A stretch of DNA of 22,637 bases from Flavobacteriales bacterium (GTDB lineage: Bacteria > Bacteroidota > Bacteroidia > Flavobacteriales_D > Cryomorphaceae), in assembly GCA_020200995.1 (NCBI GenBank), contig JAIVHQ010000211.1, positions 1-22,637 on the forward strand, given 5' to 3'. How positions within the stretch are numbered: the stretch's first letter is position 1; every line of letters starts with the position of its first letter. The notes beneath the pieces were generated by a model. It did no database searches, had not been told where the DNA came from, and worked only from the letters and a program-made list of their open reading frames with translations. Of the stretch, positions 7,580 to 15,463 are shown in pieces. A program made the position numbers and the translations under genes.

Positions 7580-7653
7580 TCCTCCTTAGCTCAGCTGGTT
7601 AGAGCATCTGACTGTTAATCAGAGGGTCCTTGGTTCGAGTCCAAGAGGGGGAG
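7580..7653 (+). tRNA. tRNA-Asn (anticodon GTT)
   Basis: A complete 74-nt cloverleaf. Acceptor strands TCCTCCT (7580-7586) and AGGGGGA (7646-7652) pair with one T-G wobble. The D arm is GCTC…GAGC, the anticodon arm TCTGA-CTGTTAA-TCAGA with anticodon GTT, and the T arm CTTGG-TTCGAGT-CCAAG. The discriminator base is G and CCA is not encoded. A rho-independent terminator follows within 5 bases. Confidence 0.97.
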
Positions 7654-7657
7654 CACT

Positions 7658-7693
7658 AAAAGCCGCATAGCATCAGCCGAGCGGCTTTTTTTG
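7658..7693 (+). terminator. Rho-independent terminator after tRNA-Asn
   Basis: AAAAGCCGC (7658-7666) pairs with GCGGCTTTT (7681-7689) around a 14-base loop and runs into a T stretch. It ends the tRNA transcript. Confidence 0.8.
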
Positions 7694-7739
7694 TGTCTTT
7701 TTGTTTCAATCTATCTGATATCGAAGCTGTTCCGCGAGC

Positions 7740-7776
7740 AAAAAAATACCGCGTCGATGGCGGTATTCATTTTTTT
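7740..7776 (-). terminator. Terminator of scoB, possibly bidirectional
   Basis: AATACCGC (7745-7752) pairs with GCGGTATT (7760-7767) around a 7-base loop. On the minus strand the stem is followed by a run of T from 7746 down to 7740, suiting the scoB transcript that stops at 7796. A plus-strand T run at 7770-7776 means it could also stop read-through from the tRNA side. Confidence 0.75.
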
Positions 7777-7795
7777 CAAAATTCTGTGGTCAGTT

Positions 7796-8455
7796 TCAAA
7801 CCTTCACTTCTTCGACTTCTTCAGGAACGATAAGTTTTCCTGCTGTTTTTTCCTTGACTTCGTCTATGCTCACGCCTGGTGCAAGCTCTCTGAGCACAAA
7901 GCCCCCTTCCGGGGAAATGTCAAGCACCGCAAGGTCAGTGACAATGCGCTTCACGCAGGCCACACCTGTAAGCGGGAGCGAACATGCGGGAAGTAGCTTA
8001 CTATCGCCGTGCTTGTTGGTATGGGTCATGGCCACGATAATGTTCTCTGCCGAGGCCACGAGGTCCATGGCTCCGCCCATTCCTTTGACCAACTTGCCCG
8101 GTATCTTCCAATTGGCAATGTCGCCGTTTTCAGAAACCTCCATGGCACCGAGCACTGTGAGCTGCACGTGCTGTCCTCGAATCATCGCAAAGCTCGTGGC
8201 CGAATCAAAAAACGAAGCCCCTTCTTTCACAGTAATGGTTTGCTTCCCGGCGTTGATCAGGTCAGCGTCTTCTTCGCCCTCAAGGGGAAAAGCGCCCATA
8301 CCGAGCACGCCGTTTTCAGATTGAAACTCGACGGATATACCCTCGGGAACATAATTTGCCACCAGGGTGGGTATCCCGATTCCAAGGTTGACGTAATAGC
8401 CGTCCTTGAGTTCTTTTGCAATTCGTTTGGCGATGCCTTGTTTGTCCAATGCCAT
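7796..8455 (-). CDS. scoB: 3-oxoacid CoA-transferase, subunit B
   Basis: Small subunit of a two-subunit CoA-transferase (succinyl-CoA:3-ketoacid type) that exchanges CoA between succinyl-CoA and acetoacetate or a similar acid. The protein starts MALDKQGIAKRIAKEL and shows YYVNLGIGIPTLVANYVPEG and SENGVLGMGAFP; the glutamate of SENG is the family's CoA-thioester-forming residue. From ATG 8453-8455 it has 219 residues, the usual size; an upstream in-frame extension to 8512 is not conserved in character and would run through the candidate promoter. It is separated from its partner scoA by a glycosyltransferase gene and appears to have its own promoter. The exact acid substrate is not determined by sequence. 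Confidence 0.93.
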   Translation of the reverse strand: MALDKQGIAKRIAKELKDGYYVNLGIGIPTLVANYVPEGISVEFQSENGVLGMGAFPLEGEEDADLINAGKQTITVKEGASFFDSATSFAMIRGQHVQLTVLGAMEVSENGDIANWKIPGKLVKGMGGAMDLVASAENIIVAMTHTNKHGDSKLLPACSLPLTGVACVKRIVTDLAVLDISPEGGFVLRELAPGVSIDEVKEKTAGKLIVPEEVEEVKV

Positions 8456-8484
8456 GGTGGTCTGTTTTTGTTGCCGTGAAAGTA

Positions 8485-8517
8485 CAAAATATGAACAACT
8501 GCAAGCGCTCATCCAAA
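8485..8517 (-). promoter_or_regulatory. Candidate promoter of scoB
   Basis: On the minus strand TTTG (8514-8517) is followed after 22 bases by TATTTTG (8485-8491), close to the TTTG-N19-TAnnTTTG pattern though one base short in the -7 box. Transcription would start roughly 20 bases before the scoB ATG. It would let scoB be expressed independently of the upstream glycosyltransferase gene. Confidence 0.3.
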
Positions 8518-8606
8518 AGCAGGGGACACCATATCGTCAGACTTCCAAAAACGGGGCAAGCGTTGCACAGGCAGGATTACCGAACCACTGCAATCATCCC
8601 AAAGAA

Positions 8607-10379
8607 CTACTCAGTCGCTGATTCCAGCAGGGTGATTTCTTCAAAAGCGACGCTTATCTCGGCTTCTTTCATATTCCACACATAGCACACCAGCTTATGG
8701 CTGCCTTCGGGCAACTTTACCATCCGCCTTGCTTGCAGGGTATTGCCGTCCCATTTCTCCCGCATCCAATTGAGTGCCATAAATTCGTAATGAATTACTT
8801 TATCATTTTCATTTCTGGCTGAGATCACGATATCACAAAGCAGCGGTTCTGCATCACTTTTCACGCTAAGCCTTAGATCCATGGCCTCGAATCGGGCCAG
8901 CGTGACAGAGTCTTCGGTGACATAAAAGTTTATAAATTCATCATTGCCTTCGTATTTCAGAAGTTCCTCAGCTTGCTCAAATGCTTCCCACTCCCAGGGA
9001 AGATTGCGCTTCATGAGGTAAATGTCATTTCTTGGGTCTTTGTAAACCGTGTCATGGGTCAGTGCCAGGCCATCACACCTGTCGCGGTAGCAAATGGCAT
9101 AATCCGCACGGTTATTGGCAAAGCGCGTAGGAATGATCGGCGACAGCAAGGTGTTGTGAATTATGGTGTTGTAACCCCAGCTGGTGGCCGTGAGAAAGTA
9201 GCTTTCCACGGTGGTATTGTCGTCCGGATGGCGGTCGGCAATGTACTCGTAGAGACCGGGATGAATGTGCAGTTCTCGCCACAACCTCGTGTATCCGATA
9301 TTGCCCCCGGTGATGGCCAAAACAGGAATAACCGCGAGCGAGAGCGCCGTAAATTTCATGAGGGGCACTTTGGCTACCACTGAGTCAAAAGCGAAAGTTG
9401 CCGCAAGTATAAAAAGAGGCACAAAATACAAGCCGGTGCGGTCTTCCGGATAGTTGACCTCGAGCAGGTGGCAAAGCAGTATCGCTCCCGCCGCATTGCC
9501 CAGCAAAAACACCGCTGAGATGGTCCCCGTGTCGGGGCTGTGCAGCTGTCTTTTGACCCATAAGAAGATCAGATATCCACCAAAAATAACACCGAGCACT
9601 GCCACCACGCGGGCCAGAAACAAATCGTCAGAATAGAACACGAACTTATTGAGCAAGCGCACGGTAATTTCCACAAACCCGTCTTTCTCTCCATAATAAA
9701 GCAGCCCGCGTTGGCGCATGGCCATGGCGTAAATTGAAAAGCCCGCAAAGGGCAGCAATCCTCCTATTGCGTATGGCAGCAAATGGCCCTTCAGGTTCGA
9801 AAAACCAAACTTCCTCACGGCCATGACCGCGATGAGTCCCAAAGCGATCAAATAGCTGTTCATCATACTCATATTTGCCGCCAGGGTCAGCGAAAAAAAC
9901 AACCAAACGAACCACTGATACTTCGGCAATCCGGTTGAGAAATACCGATTCATAAAATAAAGTCCTCCGGCAAAGGTTGCCATGCTTATCCCGTATCCCC
10001 TGGCCTGGGCAAAAAAATCGAGCAACAACGGTGCACTGAGCAGGGCCATGGCCCCCAAATAAAACACCAGATGAGATCTCAGTTTCGAAAGCAGTTTATA
10101 AATGAAGAAGGCATAAACAGGAAATGCCATCACATTGGGCAACCTCAGAGAAAGTATGTGAACGCCAAAAATCTTGTAAACAGGGTACATCAGGACCGAG
10201 TTGAGAATGTGGTTATTGGCATCCCATATCATGTTATGGGGCAAAAAGTGACCCCGCTGCACATACAGGAGATAAGTTACGGCCTCATCATGCGAAATGG
10301 GAACAAAAATTGCCCGGAGTACAACGTAAATAAAGACGGCTAAAGCGATGGCCGCGAACAATTTCGAACGCTCTTTCAT
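8607..10379 (-). CDS. GT39/ArnT-like polytopic membrane glycosyltransferase
   Basis: A 590-residue integral membrane protein. The first half to two thirds contains many hydrophobic segments (starting with residues 7-25), and a soluble part of about 110 residues follows at the C-terminus. In the first periplasmic loop it has HDEAVTYLLY with the acidic pair D31-E32, and DANNHILNS near residue 53. This arrangement is that of GT-C enzymes (protein mannosyltransferase/ArnT type), which move sugars from polyprenyl-phosphate carriers to an acceptor outside the membrane. Donor and acceptor are unknown. It starts at ATG 10377-10379, 19 bases after scoA stops, and sits between scoA and scoB, an unusual place that suggests insertion into the pair. 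Confidence 0.75.
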   Translation of the reverse strand: MKERSKLFAAIALAVFIYVVLRAIFVPISHDEAVTYLLYVQRGHFLPHNMIWDANNHILNSVLMYPVYKIFGVHILSLRLPNVMAFPVYAFFIYKLLSKLRSHLVFYLGAMALLSAPLLLDFFAQARGYGISMATFAGGLYFMNRYFSTGLPKYQWFVWLFFSLTLAANMSMMNSYLIALGLIAVMAVRKFGFSNLKGHLLPYAIGGLLPFAGFSIYAMAMRQRGLLYYGEKDGFVEITVRLLNKFVFYSDDLFLARVVAVLGVIFGGYLIFLWVKRQLHSPDTGTISAVFLLGNAAGAILLCHLLEVNYPEDRTGLYFVPLFILAATFAFDSVVAKVPLMKFTALSLAVIPVLAITGGNIGYTRLWRELHIHPGLYEYIADRHPDDNTTVESYFLTATSWGYNTIIHNTLLSPIIPTRFANNRADYAICYRDRCDGLALTHDTVYKDPRNDIYLMKRNLPWEWEAFEQAEELLKYEGNDEFINFYVTEDSVTLARFEAMDLRLSVKSDAEPLLCDIVISARNENDKVIHYEFMALNWMREKWDGNTLQARRMVKLPEGSHKLVCYVWNMKEAEISVAFEEITLLESATE

Positions 10380-10398
10380 GTATGCTCAGATCAATGGG

Positions 10399-11097
10399 TC
10401 AAGTTCTCGGCCTAACTGTGCGCTGTTCGATGCGCTTTTCGTAATTCTCCCCTTTAAAAATGCGCTGGACGAAGATTCCCGGTGTGTGGATCTCATTGGG
10501 GTCGAGTGATCCCGCAGGCACGAGTTCTTCCACTTCGGCCACGGTGACTTTGCCCGCCATGGCCATCATGGGGTTGAAGTTTCGGGCGGTGGCTTTGTAA
10601 ATCAGGTTGCCTTCGGTGTCGCCCTTCCAAGCCTTTACAATGGCAAAATCAGCGTCAAAGGCATGCTCCAGGATGTGCATTTTGCCGTTAAACTCGCGGA
10701 CCTCCTTGCCCTCTGCCACCTCGGTGCCGTAGCCTGCAGGGGTGAAAAAAGCGGGTATGCCCGCTCCTGTGGCCCGGCACCGCTCGGCCAGGGTGCCCTG
10801 GGGGATAAGCTCCACTTCCAGCTCGCCGCTCAGCATCTGCCTTTCAAATTCTTTGTTTTCACCGACATATGAGGAAATCATCTTTTTGATCTGCTTCTTT
10901 TGCAGGAGCAGGCCAAGGCCAAAGTCGTCGACCCCGGCGTTGTTAGAAATACAGGTGAGGTCAGTTACGGTACTGCTTGACATGGCCTTGATGCATGCCT
11001 CTGGGATTCCACAAAGCCCGAATCCGCCGAGCATTACCGTCATTCCCGATTCCAGGCCGTCGAGGGCGGCCTCCGCATTTTTTACTTGTTTGTTCAT
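10399..11097 (-). CDS. scoA: 3-oxoacid CoA-transferase, subunit A
   Basis: Large-subunit partner (232 residues) of the CoA-transferase whose B subunit is encoded at 7796-8455. The family signature GGFGLCGIPEACI appears near residues 24-36, followed by TCISNNAGVDDFGLG and the ELIPQGTLAERCRA and GIPAFFTPAGYGT stretches that shape the CoA site. The catalytic glutamate is on subunit B. The start ATG 11095-11097 is 14 bases after the PBP1A stop, so it is probably read from the same transcript. Together the two subunits would activate acetoacetate or a similar keto acid with CoA from succinyl-CoA. The C-terminus (KRIEQRTVRPRT) is normal. Confidence 0.93.
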   Translation of the reverse strand: MNKQVKNAEAALDGLESGMTVMLGGFGLCGIPEACIKAMSSSTVTDLTCISNNAGVDDFGLGLLLQKKQIKKMISSYVGENKEFERQMLSGELEVELIPQGTLAERCRATGAGIPAFFTPAGYGTEVAEGKEVREFNGKMHILEHAFDADFAIVKAWKGDTEGNLIYKATARNFNPMMAMAGKVTVAEVEELVPAGSLDPNEIHTPGIFVQRIFKGENYEKRIEQRTVRPRT

Positions 11098-11111
11098 TAC
11101 ACTTCGTGTTT

Positions 11112-13535
11112 TTACCAGGAAATATCATCTCCTGTGTCAAAAATATTTTGAGATCGTTCGTAGGCGTCGCAGTCAAGCTCAACACCCAGGCCCTCGGGCC
11201 TTTCAAAGTCTCCCTGCGATATGTTGAGGTCGGGGTCTGCATAGGCAGCCTTCATGTAGTAACCCCAAATCGGCAGGGCCATATTGGTACCCATACCGAG
11301 CCTCAGGGTTCTGAAATGAACCGAACGGTCTTCGGCTCCCACCCACACACCCGTCACCAGATCGGGGGTGAGGCCCATGAACCAACCATCAGATTGATTT
11401 TGGGTGGTGCCCGTCTTGCCCGCGATCTTAATCGACCGGTCAAAACCGTCGTAATCGCGGTCTGGGAGGTCAGATCGCAAACGCATTGCGGTGCCGGTTG
11501 CTTTGCCCGTGTGCTTGTTGTACACCGCGTCGACGGTGCCCTGCATCAGGCTCAGCATGGTGTATGCCGTCCGCTCGTCGAGGGCTTCATTGGTTTCGGG
11601 CTGCATCTGAAAAATCGGGTTCCCGTTTTTATCCTCGATGCGGGTCACATACACGGGTTTTATGTGCACGCCCATGTTGGCAAAAGTGGCATTGGCCGAG
11701 GTGATCTCCATCAGGGACAGGTCTGCCACGCCAAAGCATTGCGAAACCACAGGTTCCATGGGGCTCTCGATGCCGAGGTCGCGTGCAAGTTTGATTACCG
11801 ATTCGGGTCCGAATTGCTTCATAACCCAGGCAGTTACTGTGTTTACCGAGTTGGCGAGTCCCCATTTCAGGGAAACCATGTAGCCGTAATCGCGGTCGGG
11901 ATCGTGCGGGGTGTAATCCTCCTGGAGGTTAAAAGTCCCCTTCTGGAAAGTGGTGGGCACCTTCGGAACCTCGTAGCAGGGAGAATAGCCTTCGCGGATG
12001 GCTGTGGCATACACAAAGGGCTTAAAGGTACTTCCCACCTGTCGCTTGCCCTGCTTCACATGGTCGTATTTGAAGTACTTGTAGTTGTTGCCGCCCACCC
12101 AGGCTTTTACAAAACCTGTTGAAGGATCGATGCTCACCAACCCCGACCTCAGGATGCTTTTGTAGTACAAGATGCTGTCCATAGGCGTAAGGAGCGTGTC
12201 TCGTTCTCCCTGCCAGGTAAACACCTTCATCGGAAACTTCTCATTTTTGAAAATATACACAATGCTGTCGGCCGGGGTAGCGCGCCACCGTTCCATACAG
12301 TCTTCTGAATTGCACTGATAAAAGTCGGCGGTGGCTTCAGATTCCTTTTCGATGTTCACCCTTCGATGGCAATTCGGGCACTCTCTTCCCGTCATGTAGC
12401 GGTAGCGAGGTGTGCGGCGCATGGCGGCAGTTTTGATTCCGTTGATCTCGTCGGTGGTGAGGCTATTGGCAAACGGCGGGTTGCGGTACTTGGCTACATC
12501 GTTGAAAAACTGTGCCTGCAGCTCTTCGCCCAGGTGGCGGGCCACTGCCATTTCGGCGTGGCGCTGCAGCCTCGAATCGATGGTGGTAAACACGCGCAAG
12601 CCGTCGCGGTGAATGTTGTAAGGTGATCCGTCGGCCTTCATGTACTTGTAATTTCCGGCGGGGTCCTTTTCGGAAAACATCACCTTGAGCTCAGCGCGCA
12701 GCACTTCTCTGAAGTACGGTGCCAAACCTTCCTTGTGGTCTACAGTTTGAAAATTCAAACCCAGTGGCAAGTCTGCAATGGAGTCGTACTCACTCTGCGT
12801 TATGTAATCATTGCGCACCATTTGCGCGAGCACCGTATTTCTGCGATCTGTAGCAGATTCGGGGCGGCGCACGGGATTGTACAAATCCGGCCCTTTGGCC
12901 ATCCCTATCAGCATGGCAGCTTGCTCAATTTTGAGCGAATCGGGTGCCACTCCGAAATACACACCTGCCGCCGACTTGATGCCCACAGCGTTGTTGATCC
13001 AATCGAACTTATTGAGGTAGAGGGTCAGAATTTCGTCTTTGGTGTACTGCCGCTCGAGGCGCACTGCGATAATCCATTCCTGGAATTTCTGAAAAACCCG
13101 TTGAATCCCGTTGCCGGGGGTTTCCGTGAAAAGCATTTTGGAGAGCTGCTGCGTGATGGTGCTCGCACCGCCGCGCTTCCCGAGATACACTCCTGCCCGC
13201 AAAGTGCCGCGCAAGTCGATGCCCGAATGCGAATAGAAACGTTCGTCTTCTGTGGCCACAAGCGCCTGCACCAGGTAAGGCGAAAGGTCTTCGAAGTCCA
13301 CATTGGTGCGGTTTTCCAAATAAAATTTCCCGAGCACTTCGCCATCAGAGGAGAGCACTTCGGTGGCGAGGTTAGTCTTGGGATTGGCCAGGGCGGCCGT
13401 ATCGGGGAGCTCGCTGTTGTTGGCCAAAATCAGCAGGCCGGCGAGTGCCGCAAACGGAAGCAGCACGATGAGCCAAAGCAGGAATACTGCCTTCTTGGAC
13501 ATTGAGGGGGGCTTTTTTTCTTTTTCCGATGTCAT
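11112..13535 (-). CDS. Penicillin-binding protein 1A (bifunctional GT51 glycosyltransferase/transpeptidase) with a four-cysteine insertion
   Basis: Polymerises and crosslinks peptidoglycan from the inner membrane. Residues 1-15 are cytosolic and about 16-38 form the membrane anchor. The GT51 domain shows ATEDERFYSHSGID with catalytic E96 and GGASTITQQLSK (122-133). The transpeptidase has all three motifs: S502-T-F-K505, S563-V-N and K707-T-G. Length (807) fits class A PBPs. Between the two domains lies CPNCHRRVNIEKE…YQCNSEDC (C386, C389, C408, C413), a pattern like a zinc ribbon, which is odd for a periplasmic region where disulphides are an alternative. It follows gldH by 70 bases with its own candidate promoter and precedes scoA by 14 bases. 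Confidence 0.94.
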   Translation of the reverse strand: MTSEKEKKPPSMSKKAVFLLWLIVLLPFAALAGLLILANNSELPDTAALANPKTNLATEVLSSDGEVLGKFYLENRTNVDFEDLSPYLVQALVATEDERFYSHSGIDLRGTLRAGVYLGKRGGASTITQQLSKMLFTETPGNGIQRVFQKFQEWIIAVRLERQYTKDEILTLYLNKFDWINNAVGIKSAAGVYFGVAPDSLKIEQAAMLIGMAKGPDLYNPVRRPESATDRRNTVLAQMVRNDYITQSEYDSIADLPLGLNFQTVDHKEGLAPYFREVLRAELKVMFSEKDPAGNYKYMKADGSPYNIHRDGLRVFTTIDSRLQRHAEMAVARHLGEELQAQFFNDVAKYRNPPFANSLTTDEINGIKTAAMRRTPRYRYMTGRECPNCHRRVNIEKESEATADFYQCNSEDCMERWRATPADSIVYIFKNEKFPMKVFTWQGERDTLLTPMDSILYYKSILRSGLVSIDPSTGFVKAWVGGNNYKYFKYDHVKQGKRQVGSTFKPFVYATAIREGYSPCYEVPKVPTTFQKGTFNLQEDYTPHDPDRDYGYMVSLKWGLANSVNTVTAWVMKQFGPESVIKLARDLGIESPMEPVVSQCFGVADLSLMEITSANATFANMGVHIKPVYVTRIEDKNGNPIFQMQPETNEALDERTAYTMLSLMQGTVDAVYNKHTGKATGTAMRLRSDLPDRDYDGFDRSIKIAGKTGTTQNQSDGWFMGLTPDLVTGVWVGAEDRSVHFRTLRLGMGTNMALPIWGYYMKAAYADPDLNISQGDFERPEGLGVELDCDAYERSQNIFDTGDDISW

Positions 13536-13566
13536 AATCAGTTTTGAAAATTCCCGATTAGAACGC

Positions 13567-13574
13567 CAAATTTA
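13567..13574 (-). promoter_or_regulatory. Candidate -7 box upstream of the PBP1A gene
   Basis: On the minus strand TAAATTTG, an exact match to TAnnTTTG, lies 31 bases before the PBP1A ATG in the 70-bp gap after gldH. No convincing -33 box is seen. It would be an internal promoter of the holB-ricT-gldH-PBP1A run. Confidence 0.4.
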
Positions 13575-13605
13575 AAAGATCGTTGTATTCGGGACATGGT
13601 GGCTG

Positions 13606-14139
13606 TCATTTATGTGCTGGTTTTTTCTCGATGCGCAGGCCGATGTTTCTAATACCCGTCAGGGTATCGGTGCGCATGGCTTGCTCAATTTCGAAGGTGT
13701 AGGTACCCGAAACCGGAAATCGCTTGTTGTAGGCATACATGACCCTGGCAGATGGATAGCGGCCGCTGCTCAGGTAGCCGTTTCCGCTGCCGAGCCACCT
13801 GCCCGAGGCGTCGGCCAGGTAGAGCCCAATGGTGTCTCGCGACGACTTGCCATTGGGGAAAGTGGTTTTTAAAAACACATATAGATTGCGGTAGGGATAG
13901 TCCTCCGTGTTTCGCACGTTGATCAAAAAATTGTGCTGACTCACCGTGTCGGTGATGTCTACTGTCAGAACCGCCCTGTCGCCGACAGCCCAACGCGCAT
14001 CGGCGATCTCCACGTTCTCTTCAAATACGGTATTCTCATCGCTACACGCCGTGAAGGCAAGCGCTGTCGCAATGGCAAGGATGCCAGCAAGGTTGCACCG
14101 TATTCGACTACGAATCAGATTTCCCCGATGTTTTTCCAT
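13606..14139 (-). CDS. gldH: Gliding motility lipoprotein GldH
   Basis: A lipoprotein of the Bacteroidota gliding/type IX secretion set; in Flavobacterium johnsoniae gldH is required for gliding. The start ATG 14137-14139 gives 177 residues with a lipoprotein signal: basic MEKHRGNLIRSRIR, a hydrophobic stretch, then LAFTAC with the lipidated cysteine at residue 32 and an acidic +2 region (SDENT). The mature part contains VFEENVEIADARWAVGD and the beta-rich region TVSQHNFLINVRNTEDYPYR typical of GldH. The frame is open further upstream to 14427, but that part is a shadow of the ricT basic tail. It overlaps the 3' end of ricT by 32 bases. The presence of gldH suggests, but does not prove, gliding ability. 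Confidence 0.9.
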   Translation of the reverse strand: MEKHRGNLIRSRIRCNLAGILAIATALAFTACSDENTVFEENVEIADARWAVGDRAVLTVDITDTVSQHNFLINVRNTEDYPYRNLYVFLKTTFPNGKSSRDTIGLYLADASGRWLGSGNGYLSSGRYPSARVMYAYNKRFPVSGTYTFEIEQAMRTDTLTGIRNIGLRIEKKPAHK

Positions 14140-15439
14140 TGTTGTTGTCAGGTCTGCGCCTCTTGGGCCTGTTGCTTCGTTTCTTTTTATTTGAAGGGCC
14201 TCCGCCCTGCTTGTTCTCGGGTTTATTACCTCCCTTGTCGCGGCCGCCCGCCTGCTTCGGGGCATTGCCGCCGGCATCGGCGCGGGGTCCGCCTCGTCCC
14301 TTTTTCCTCGACTTCTTGCGCTTTCCGCTGCGCCCACTGCGGCCTTTCTGCTTGTCGAACCTCGTGAGGCTGTCCTGACCCACCACATTGGAGAAGGCCT
14401 CTTGCACGGGCTCGGGAATTTCTGCAAAATCTTTTAAATCTTCGGGATACTTTCCCTCGGCATTCATGTCGAGGATTTCCTTCACGCGGTCTACGGGAAT
14501 TGGAATGGGCGTACCCGAAGCCTCATCGGCGTAAATGAACCACATCAGCGCCTTGAAGATGTCAGTTTTGAGGTGGAAAGCCGTTCCTTTTTTGGTTTTA
14601 AGCTTGTTCGGGTTTTTCGGAAAATGCTTGAGCGCGTCGAGGTAGGAATCGAGTTCGTAGTTGAGACAGCATTTCAACTTTCCGCATTGCCCGGCGAGCT
14701 TTTGGGTGTTGAGCGCCAACTGCTGATACCTCGCTGCACTAGTCGACACCGACCTGAAGTCGGTGAGCCAGGTGCTGCAGCATAGCTCGCGGCCGCATGA
14801 GCCAATGCCACCGAGTCGGGCCGCTTCCTGGCGGGCGCCGATTTGCCGCATCTCGATGCGCACGCGAAAAGTTTCGGCGAGCTTTCGAATCAGCTCCCTG
14901 AAGTCTACACGCCCCTCGGCGGTGTAGTAAAAAGTGGCTTTCGACTTGTCGCCGCGGTACTCCACATCGCTGATCTTCATATCGAGCGAAAGCATTCCCG
15001 CCAACTCGCGCGCTTTGAACATGGTGGGGTCTTCCAGTCCCCTCGCCTCGCGCCAAAGGGCAAGTTCGTCGCTGCTTGCCTTGCGCAATACACGGCGAAT
15101 GTCGCGGGTGTTTTTGAGGGCGTTGTGCTTTTCCATTTGCAACCTCGCCAGCTCTCCCGTGATCGATACGATGCCGACATCGTGGCCCGTCGTGGCTTCG
15201 AGGATCACGGCATCGCCGGTGTTGAGGGAGAGCTTTTCGCTGTTCCGATAGAATTCCTTTCGGGTGCCTTTAAACCTCACTTCTACGTACTCGAACGGCG
15301 CCATGTGGCCCGGCATCTCCATGTTGCTCAGCCAATCGTATACCGCCAGCTTGCTGCAACCGCCCGATGAACAGGTGCCATTGTTGCGGCATCCGGCGGG
15401 CTGTCCTCCGCTTCCGTTCGTACATGATTCACATCCCAT
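14108..15439 (-). CDS. ricT: RicT/PSP1-domain protein with cysteine-rich head and basic tail
   Basis: Homologue of RicT (YaaT), which in Bacillus subtilis works with RicA and RicF to promote RNase Y-dependent RNA processing and binds an iron-sulfur cluster. The PSP1 core covers about residues 50-270 and includes SCGRELCCSTWL (C215, C220, C221) and QCGKLKCCLNYE (C252, C257, C258). Five more cysteines lie in the first 28 residues (C3, C6, C17, C23, C28). The last 75-80 residues are a Lys/Arg/Gly/Asn-rich low-complexity tail, probably disordered and able to bind RNA. With 443 residues it is much longer than the B. subtilis protein. It starts 24 bases after holB stops, and its end overlaps gldH. 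In Bacteroidota its partners are unclear. Confidence 0.9.
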   Translation of the reverse strand: MGCESCTNGSGGQPAGCRNNGTCSSGGCSKLAVYDWLSNMEMPGHMAPFEYVEVRFKGTRKEFYRNSEKLSLNTGDAVILEATTGHDVGIVSITGELARLQMEKHNALKNTRDIRRVLRKASSDELALWREARGLEDPTMFKARELAGMLSLDMKISDVEYRGDKSKATFYYTAEGRVDFRELIRKLAETFRVRIEMRQIGARQEAARLGGIGSCGRELCCSTWLTDFRSVSTSAARYQQLALNTQKLAGQCGKLKCCLNYELDSYLDALKHFPKNPNKLKTKKGTAFHLKTDIFKALMWFIYADEASGTPIPIPVDRVKEILDMNAEGKYPEDLKDFAEIPEPVQEAFSNVVGQDSLTRFDKQKGRSGRSGKRKKSRKKGRGGPRADAGGNAPKQAGGRDKGGNKPENKQGGGPSNKKKRSNRPKRRRPDNNNGKTSGKSDS

Positions 15440-15463
15440 TTATGTCAAAAAGTTTCGTTAAAT

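Noticed and set aside
10995..12122. 375-residue open frame on the plus strand opposite PBP1A and scoA
   Set aside because: It is a shadow of two well-supported minus-strand genes; its translation has no recognisable domain and is rich in His/Gly/Val as expected of antisense frames.
14140..14427. Upstream extension of the gldH frame by 96 codons
   Set aside because: It is antiparallel-frame noise from the ricT tail, and would bury the lipoprotein signal that starts at 14139.
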